Source: CAYSHJ01 sp964589725 (GTDB lineage Bacteria > Planctomycetota > Planctomycetia > Planctomycetales > Planctomycetaceae). Taken from it: a DNA stretch of 7,519 nucleotides. The notes below the pieces were generated by a model. The model was given only the letters and a program-made list of their open reading frames with translations. It did not search any database and had not been told where the DNA came from. The DNA is taken from the NCBI GenBank assembly GCA_964589725.1, contig CAZPUJ010000528.1:1-7519 (forward strand). The letters are read 5' to 3'. Both the position numbers and the translations under genes were made by a program. How positions within the stretch are numbered: the stretch's first letter is position 1; the number at the start of each line of letters is the position of its first letter. This document shows, one piece after another, positions 1-4,315 of this stretch.

Positions 1-2
1 AA

Positions 3-989
3 GGTTGGGTCAAACCTTCCGACCTTCCAAGCAACGCCGAAATCCGCGACGAGATCCAACGCTTCGCGTTCCTGTTCGAGGGAAACCGGCGGTTCGACAA
101 CCTCCGCGAGATGCGTATCGAAGCGTTGCGCATCATGCGGCTTTTGAGCGCGTTCAAGCCGAAGTTGATCGGCAGCACGCTGACTGGCCACGTGCGGCAC
201 GGGTCGGATATCGACCTGCACGTCTTCACGACGACGGCCGAGTCAATCGTGAGAGCACTCGACCAGGAAGGCATGACGTTCGACGTCGAGCAAAAGCGGG
301 TCAGCAAACACGGCGAGGAGCGGGTCTTCACGCACATCCACATTCGCGACCGCTTCGACATCGAACTGACCGTCTACTCGGCGGAGAAGTCGGCGTACGT
401 CTTCAAAAGTTCGATCACCGGCAAGGCGATTGAGCGAGCCACGATTGCGGAACTGGAAGAACTCTTGCACCGCGAGTACCCGGACATCTCGCTCGACGCC
501 GAAGTGCTTGACGCCGAAAGCAAGGTCGATCGCTTTCAGGTGTATCGTTCGCTGCTGCTGCCGCTGGAAGGAGTCGGCCAGTCGAAGAAGCATCATCCCG
601 AAGGAGACGTGCTGTATCACAGCCTGCAAGTCTTCGAATTGGCTCGCGAGGAATTGCCGTACGACGAAGAGTTTTTGCTGGCGGCGCTGCTGCACGACGT
701 CGGCAAGGGAATCGATCCTGACGACCATGTGCCGGCGGCACTCGATGCGCTGAGCGAGTTCATCACGCCGCGGACTGCGTGGTTCATCGAGCATCACATG
801 CAGGCGCATCAACTCGCCGACGGCACACTCGGCTTCCGCGCGAAGCACCGCTTGCGCCAGTCACCGGACTTCGACCAATTGATGCTGCTCGAAAAGTGTG
901 ACAGCCAAGGCCGAGTCCGCGGCAGGCAGGTCGATGACCTGGACGACGTGCTCGACTTCTTGCGCGACCTCGCGCGGACGAATGGGTAG
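3..989 (+). CDS. Nucleotidyltransferase-HD domain phosphohydrolase (5' partial)
   Basis: The reading frame is open from the left edge to TAG at 987-989 (328 residues seen; numbering starts at codon 3). An N-terminal Pol-beta-type nucleotidyltransferase domain is marked by GSTLTGHVRHGSDIDLHVF at residues 57-75, with metal-binding Asp69 and Asp71 and a third carboxylate in FDIEL (Asp119 or Glu121). An HD hydrolase domain follows: His206 (LYHSLQ), His231-Asp232 (LLHDVGKG), His264-His265 and His269 (EHHMQAH), and Asp300 (EKCDSQGR). This pairing occurs in CCA-adding enzymes and GlnD, but no PII/ACT or tRNA-binding region is visible, so the substrate is unknown. The ATG at 111 is not the start, because conserved-looking sequence (VKPSDLPSNAEIRDEIQRF) lies upstream in frame. 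The true start is outside the window. No gene follows closely on this strand; a 431-nt gap separates it from rsmH. Domain calls are confident, function is not. Confidence 0.85.
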   Translation, partial: GWVKPSDLPSNAEIRDEIQRFAFLFEGNRRFDNLREMRIEALRIMRLLSAFKPKLIGSTLTGHVRHGSDIDLHVFTTTAESIVRALDQEGMTFDVEQKRVSKHGEERVFTHIHIRDRFDIELTVYSAEKSAYVFKSSITGKAIERATIAELEELLHREYPDISLDAEVLDAESKVDRFQVYRSLLLPLEGVGQSKKHHPEGDVLYHSLQVFELAREELPYDEEFLLAALLHDVGKGIDPDDHVPAALDALSEFITPRTAWFIEHHMQAHQLADGTLGFRAKHRLRQSPDFDQLMLLEKCDSQGRVRGRQVDDLDDVLDFLRDLARTNG

Positions 990-1018
990 GGCGGGGCAAC
1001 TCGCCGCCTGGCAAGGCC

Positions 1019-1028
1019 AGCCGACGAT
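1019..1028 (+). repeat. Left flanking direct repeat of the palindromic element
   Basis: AGCCGACGAT here recurs at 1171-1180, directly on the other side of the palindromic element; the match extends one base (C) on both sides to 11 nt. This is the geometry of a target-site duplication. However, similar sequence continues beyond both copies (GTCCGGC at 1032-1038 and 1186-1192), so an older duplicated segment is also possible. Confidence 0.5.
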
Positions 1029-1170
1029 CACGTCCGGCTAATTCGTCCGGTTGCGTGGTCTGTGGCGGCATACAAGCCCGAAGCGCAAGCGAGATTTCTG
1101 CGGATTCCCTCGCTTGCGCTTCGGGCTTGTATTTCAACCAAGACGCAGATTGAAGAATTAGCCAGCCGTG
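1029..1170. mobile_element. MITE/REPIN-like palindromic element
   Basis: About 142 nt with nested inverted symmetry. The outer arms are 1029-1047 (CACGTCCGGCTAATTCGTC) and the complement of 1152-1170 (CACGGCTGGCTAATTCTTC), which match at 16 of 19 positions including the block GGCTAATTC. A further TGCGT/ACGCA pair lies at 1052-1056 and 1143-1147. The core is a perfect 24-bp inverted repeat (1070-1093 and 1109-1132). Direct repeats of 10-11 nt abut both ends. No coding capacity is visible, so it would be non-autonomous and moved in trans, perhaps by an IS transposase or a RAYT-type enzyme encoded elsewhere. The mobile interpretation is inference; the symmetry is directly visible. Confidence 0.6.
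1070..1132. repeat. Perfect 24-bp inverted repeat (hairpin), 15-nt loop
   Basis: The arms 1070-1093 and 1109-1132 are exact reverse complements around a 15-nt spacer (1094-1108). The arm includes AAGCCCGAAGCGCAAGCGAG, which I recall as a recurrent interspersed sequence in planctomycete genomes. In RNA it would form a very stable stem 81 nt after the stop of the upstream gene. No U-tract follows (the next bases are TTCAACC), so it is not a classical intrinsic terminator, though it could protect or end the upstream mRNA. Confidence 0.85.
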
Positions 1171-1180
1171 AGCCGACGAT
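1171..1180 (+). repeat. Right flanking direct repeat of the palindromic element
   Basis: This is the second copy of AGCCGACGAT, identical to 1019-1028, lying immediately beyond the right outer arm of the palindromic element. It supports an insertion with target duplication, with the reservation given for the left copy. Confidence 0.5.
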
Positions 1181-1224
1181 CGCATGTCCGGCGCCGAACC
1201 GGCTATCATCGCGTTCTTGAAAAA

Positions 1225-1230
1225 AAGGAG
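1225..1230 (+). promoter_or_regulatory. Strong Shine-Dalgarno sequence without an assigned gene
   Basis: AAGGAG follows a run of A residues and is a full anti-Shine-Dalgarno match. It lies about 190 nt before the preferred rsmH start and in a different position from any ATG. The only start at normal spacing is TTG at 1236 (5 nt away), which opens a 30-codon frame. It may serve that leader peptide or be fortuitous. Confidence 0.3.
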
Positions 1231-1235
1231 TTGCA

Positions 1236-1328
1236 TTGCGGTCGCATTATCGCTGGCTTCTCGAATTCAGTTTAACAATTTCCCCACGTCGTCGTTCACC
1301 CCGCGCGAGCGGCGCCGTTGGCGTTTGA
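1236..1328 (+). CDS. Possible 30-residue leader peptide upstream of rsmH
   Basis: TTG at 1236, five bases after AAGGAG, opens a frame of 30 codons ending with TGA at 1326-1328. The product would be small and basic, starting MRSHYRWLLEFSL and continuing with an Arg/Ser-rich stretch (PRRRSPRASG). I do not recognise it. The only support is the strong ribosome-binding site and its position ahead of rsmH; the TTG start and the lack of recognisable homology weigh against it. Confidence 0.15.
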   Translation: MRSHYRWLLEFSLTISPRRRSPRASGAVGV

Positions 1329-1408
1329 TTGACGACAAGGCAGCGAACGCCAAACTCGGAAGGCCCGCGCCGACCGCCGAACTGGCGTTTGTGAACCGGC
1401 AGTGCCGC

Positions 1409-1413
1409 GAGAG
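1409..1413 (+). promoter_or_regulatory. Shine-Dalgarno sequence of rsmH
   Basis: GAGAG lies 7 nt before ATG 1421. It is a moderate match, but it supports this ATG over the farther in-frame ATG at 1184, whose upstream sequence has no purine-rich motif at suitable distance. Confidence 0.45.
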
Positions 1414-1420
1414 ATCAGTG

Positions 1421-2473
1421 ATGACGGATCACGTTCCCGAGAAGTCGCAGCGTCGACGTCGCTATCGAGGCACGCATCCGCGGCAGTTCGGCGACAAGTA
1501 CAAAGAACACGACGCCGAGCGTTACGCCGCCGACGTCGCCAAGGTGATCGCCAGCGGCAAGACGCCGGCGGGAACTCATCGGCCGATCATGGTCCGCGAG
1601 ATCCTGGATGTGCTCGCTCCGCAACCGGGAGAGACAGCGGTCGATTGCACCATGGGCTACGGCGGACACGCGCGTGAGTTGCTGGCTGCCGTGCAACCGG
1701 GAGGCCGGCTGCTCGCTGTCGATGCGGACCCGATCGAACTGCCCAAGACCGAAGCACGGTTACGCGCGCTCGGCTTTGCCGCCGAGGCGTTGATCGTCCG
1801 ACGAATGAACTACGCGGGCATCGCGCAGTTCCTCGCGACCGAAGGGCCGGAAGGGGCCGACGTGCTGCTGGCGGACCTCGGCCTCTCGTCAATGCAGATC
1901 GATGATCCGTCGCGCGGTTTCACATTCAAGTCCGATGGTCCGCTCGACATGCGGATGAATCCCTCGCGCGGGCTGTCGGCTGCGGCGTTGTTGTCGAAGT
2001 TGGACGCTGCGGAGCTGGCTCGATTGCTCGACGAGAATGCCGACGAACCCCGCGCATCTGCGATTGCAAAAGCGATTCTAAACTCACACGCGCGCCAGCC
2101 GCTGACGACCACCCGAGCCTTAGCCGACGTGATCCGCTCGACCTTCGCACGCACGCGACACATCTCGACCGAAACCGCGGACGACTCGCTGCGCCGCGTG
2201 TTTCAAGCGTTGCGGATCGCTGTGAACGATGAGTTCGGAGCACTCGACACCTTTCTGCGAAACCTGCCTTTGTGCCTGAAGCCCGGCGGCCGTGTGGCCA
2301 TCTTGTCCTTTCATTCCGGCGAAGACCGCCGGGTGAAGCTGGCGTTCAAGCAGGGACTACGCGACGCCGTGTACGCTTCGATCTCCCCTGAAGTCCTTCG
2401 CCCCTCACCGGCCGAGCAACGAGCAAATCCTCGTTCCTCGCCCGCCAAGCTACGCTATGCAGTGCGAAGCTGA
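1421..2473 (+). CDS. rsmH: 16S rRNA (cytosine(1402)-N(4))-methyltransferase RsmH (MraW)
   Basis: RsmH N4-methylates C1402 of 16S rRNA in the decoding centre, using S-adenosylmethionine. The product is 350 residues, slightly longer than the usual 310-320 because of a basic N-terminal extension (KSQRRRRYRGTHPRQF) before the conserved HRPIMVREILDVL. SAM-binding motif I is DCTMGYGGHARELL from Asp75; the acidic end of the next strand is LAVDADP (Asp101); DVLLADLGLSSMQID contains Asp152; SFHSGEDRRVK spans residues 296-306; and the family C-terminus appears as NPRSSPAKLR. ATG 1421 is preferred for its Shine-Dalgarno sequence and because sequence above it does not look like RsmH; GTG 1391 is an alternative. 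The gene is not followed by ftsL/ftsI as in the classical dcw cluster. It meets the ABC ATPase gene tail to tail with 10 nt between stops. Confidence 0.95.
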   Translation: MTDHVPEKSQRRRRYRGTHPRQFGDKYKEHDAERYAADVAKVIASGKTPAGTHRPIMVREILDVLAPQPGETAVDCTMGYGGHARELLAAVQPGGRLLAVDADPIELPKTEARLRALGFAAEALIVRRMNYAGIAQFLATEGPEGADVLLADLGLSSMQIDDPSRGFTFKSDGPLDMRMNPSRGLSAAALLSKLDAAELARLLDENADEPRASAIAKAILNSHARQPLTTTRALADVIRSTFARTRHISTETADDSLRRVFQALRIAVNDEFGALDTFLRNLPLCLKPGGRVAILSFHSGEDRRVKLAFKQGLRDAVYASISPEVLRPSPAEQRANPRSSPAKLRYAVRS

Positions 2474-2483
2474 ATCTTGGGAC

Positions 2484-3998
2484 CTACGCCAGATACCGTT
2501 TGGTCGCCGCTTCCATGAGGGCCTGCTCGGTGAATTCGCCGCGGCAGAATTCGCCGGTGAGGCGACCTTCGCACAAGACGAGGATGCGGTCGCAGAGTGT
2601 GATCAGTTCCGGCAGTTCACTGCTCGTCACGATCAGACCCAAGCCGTCTCGGCAAAGGCGGTCGATGAGCTTGTAGAGTTCGGCTTTTGCGCCGACGTCG
2701 ACACCGCGGGTCGGATCGTCGAGCAACAGAACTTTCGGCTCTGTGCGCAGCCAACGAGCGATGACGCACTTTTGTTGGTTGCCGCCGCTAAGGCTGGTGA
2801 CAGCGGCCTCCGGTCCCGAGGTTTTCACGGCGAGTCGCTGAATCGACTCTTCGGCCGACAGTCGTTCGGCTCGACCAGAGATCAGCCCGAGTTGTCGCAG
2901 TTCATGCAGCGTGCAGACCGTGATGTTATCGCGTACCGTTTGATGAGCGAACAGGCCGAGTCGTTTGCGATCCTCGGTAACCAGAGCCATGCCGGCTGCG
3001 ACCGCTTCTTGCGGATGCGAAAAAGACACCGGCTGCCCAGCGAGTATCACTCGGCCTTGCGGCGGGATCGTGCTTGCGCCGAACAGGCACTCGAGCAACT
3101 CGGTGCGACCGGCTCCCATCAGCCCGGCGATGCCGAGCACTTCGCCGCGATGCAACTCGAACGAAATGTCCTTCAGCCGCCAAGGTCGCGCGTGTCCGGG
3201 CCACGGCAACGACAAATTCTCGACACGCAGCACGACGTCGCCGGGCTGGCGCGGCTCGTGGAACGATGTCTCTTCGATCTCGCGGCCAACCAGCAAGTGA
3301 GTCACCTCGCGCGGATTTGTCTCGTCGCGGCGCAGTGTCTTCACGAGCCGGCCGTCGCGCAGTACGGTGATGCGATCGGCCAGTCGAAAAACCTCGTCCA
3401 TCTTGTGCGAGATGTACACAATCGTGACTCCGTCCGCTCGCAGCCGGCCGATGATTTCGAACAGCCGATCGGTTTCCGCCTCGGTGAGCGCGCTGGTCGG
3501 CTCGTCCATGATCAGGATGTCGGCTCGGCACGAGAGGGCTTTCGCGATCTCGACCAGTTGTTGATCACCGACTCGCAATTGCCCGACTCGCTGATCGGGA
3601 TCGAGCCCGCAGCCGAGTTGCCCAAATAACTCTGTGGCCTCGTGCCTCGCGGACGATTCATCGAGCAGGCCGAAGCGCCCGCGCCGTTCGCGACCGAGGA
3701 AGATATTCGCGGCGACCGAGAGCTGCTCGACGAGATTCAGTTCCTGATGAATGATGCTAATCCCGGCGGCCTCGGCGTCGCGAGTGCTCGCGAACCGTGC
3801 CGGCTTGTCGCACAGGCGGAATTCCCCGTCGAATTCGGTGATCACGCCGGAGAGGATCTTCATCAGCGTGCTCTTGCCGGCCCCGTTCTCGCCAACGATC
3901 GCATGCAGCTCGCCGGCGAGGATGTCCAACGACACGTCCTGCAACGCCACCACCCCGGCGAAACGCTTCGTGATTCGGTCAATCGCAATCAACGACAT
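2484..3998 (-). CDS. Sugar ABC importer ATP-binding protein, RbsA/MglA/XylG type (two fused cassettes)
   Basis: 504 residues, matching the roughly 500 of RbsA-type ATPases, which power monosaccharide import at the cytoplasmic face of the membrane. Cassette 1: Walker A GENGAGKST (36-44), Q-loop Gln85 (HQELNL), degenerate signature LRVGDQQ (141-147), Walker B ILIMDEPT (161-168), switch His198. Cassette 2: degenerate Walker A GLMGAGRTEL (292-301), intact signature SLSGGNQQK (402-410), Walker B LLLDDPTRGVDVGAK (424-438), with Asp428 where Glu is usual. In an RbsA-like arrangement this gives one consensus and one degenerate ATP site. The start at 3998 (MSLIAIDRITKRF) fits the family and has AAGG 9 nt upstream; an in-frame ATG at 4082 would add 28 non-homologous residues. 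No permease or binding-protein gene is adjacent, so the substrate (ribose, galactose, xylose or other) cannot be assigned. Confidence 0.93.
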   Translation of the reverse strand: MSLIAIDRITKRFAGVVALQDVSLDILAGELHAIVGENGAGKSTLMKILSGVITEFDGEFRLCDKPARFASTRDAEAAGISIIHQELNLVEQLSVAANIFLGRERRGRFGLLDESSARHEATELFGQLGCGLDPDQRVGQLRVGDQQLVEIAKALSCRADILIMDEPTSALTEAETDRLFEIIGRLRADGVTIVYISHKMDEVFRLADRITVLRDGRLVKTLRRDETNPREVTHLLVGREIEETSFHEPRQPGDVVLRVENLSLPWPGHARPWRLKDISFELHRGEVLGIAGLMGAGRTELLECLFGASTIPPQGRVILAGQPVSFSHPQEAVAAGMALVTEDRKRLGLFAHQTVRDNITVCTLHELRQLGLISGRAERLSAEESIQRLAVKTSGPEAAVTSLSGGNQQKCVIARWLRTEPKVLLLDDPTRGVDVGAKAELYKLIDRLCRDGLGLIVTSSELPELITLCDRILVLCEGRLTGEFCRGEFTEQALMEAATKRYLA

Positions 3999-4208
3999 CC
4001 GGACGAGCCTTGAAGAAGTTAGACCGCAACACTCGCAAATTCCCTCGCAATTCGAGCGTGGGTATCTACACGAATCGCTCATGTCGTCGAAAGGGTCGCC
4101 TAACTATTCGTCAGGATCGGAAGATTTTGCTCACTCGCAAGAGTTTCGCTGCCCGGCCGAGTTTCTCTAGCAAGTTGGCCGCGAGGTCACGCCGAAACGA
4201 AAGCGACA

Positions 4209-4246
4209 GACCTCGACATGCGCAGATTCTGCGCGTGCGTCAGGTC
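4209..4246. promoter_or_regulatory. Dyad-symmetric hairpin/operator candidate
   Basis: The inner arms GCGCAGA and TCTGCGC (4220-4234) are a perfect 7-bp inverted repeat around a single T. Outer arms GACCT (4209-4213) and AGGTC (4242-4246) share almost the same centre, with partial pairing between. It lies about 70 nt before the surface-protein ATG. It could be a dimeric repressor site or a leader-RNA hairpin; no T-tract follows, so a terminator is unlikely. Confidence 0.4.
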
Positions 4247-4301
4247 GAAAGATCCGGTTGATCCGATTCTCTGGAATGATCCGCGATGGTGATCGGCGAA
4301 C

Positions 4302-4306
4302 GGGAG
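4302..4306 (+). promoter_or_regulatory. Shine-Dalgarno sequence of the surface-protein gene
   Basis: GGGAG lies 9 nt before ATG 4316. An in-frame TGA at 4310-4312 sits directly upstream of the ATG, so translation cannot start farther up in this frame; together these fix the start well. Confidence 0.6.
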
Positions 4307-4315
4307 TGGTGACTT

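Larger units (their letters stand above)
990..1420. other. Intergenic region between the NT-HD gene and rsmH
   Basis: This 431-nt gap holds a palindromic MITE/REPIN-like element (1029-1170) with flanking direct repeats, then a stretch with TATCAT (1204-1209) as a possible -10 box but no convincing -35. A run of seven A residues leads into AAGGAG at 1225-1230. The rsmH frame is open upward to an ATG at 1184, but that stretch reads as low-information sequence and is more likely the 5' leader than coding. No T-rich intrinsic terminator is visible after the upstream gene; the 24-bp hairpin could end its transcripts. Confidence 0.6.
3999..4315. promoter_or_regulatory. Divergent intergenic region between the ABC ATPase and the surface protein
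   Basis: These 317 nt separate two divergently transcribed genes, so both promoters should lie here. I found no convincing sigma-70 promoter on either strand. Visible structure: a dyad-symmetric segment at 4209-4246, several CTCGCAA repeats (4032-4038, 4044-4050, 4134-4140), and three GATCCG hexamers at 4251, 4260 and 4278 just ahead of the surface-protein start. Short ORFs crossing it look like chance frames. Confidence 0.5.

Noticed and set aside
111..113. ATG as start of the NT-HD gene
   Set aside because: The frame is open from the window edge and the upstream residues look like part of the conserved N-terminal region, so the gene starts earlier.
243..848. A 201-codon open frame on the - strand over the NT-HD gene
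   Set aside because: Antisense shadow of a confidently identified coding region; no recognisable protein features.
1184..1186. ATG as start of rsmH
   Set aside because: It would add 79 residues that do not resemble RsmH and lacks a ribosome-binding site; ATG 1421 fits better.
1204..1209. TATCAT as a firm rsmH promoter
   Set aside because: There is no -35-like hexamer at suitable spacing, so it is only mentioned as a possibility.
2457..3629. A 390-codon open frame on the + strand opposite the ABC ATPase gene
   Set aside because: It lies wholly antisense to a gene with clear family motifs; its translation has no recognisable domain. Long antisense frames are common in GC-rich coding DNA.
4080..4082. 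ATG (minus strand) as start of the ABC ATPase
   Set aside because: It would add a Cys-rich 28-residue leader not found in RbsA-type proteins; the start at 3998 matches family length and N-terminus.
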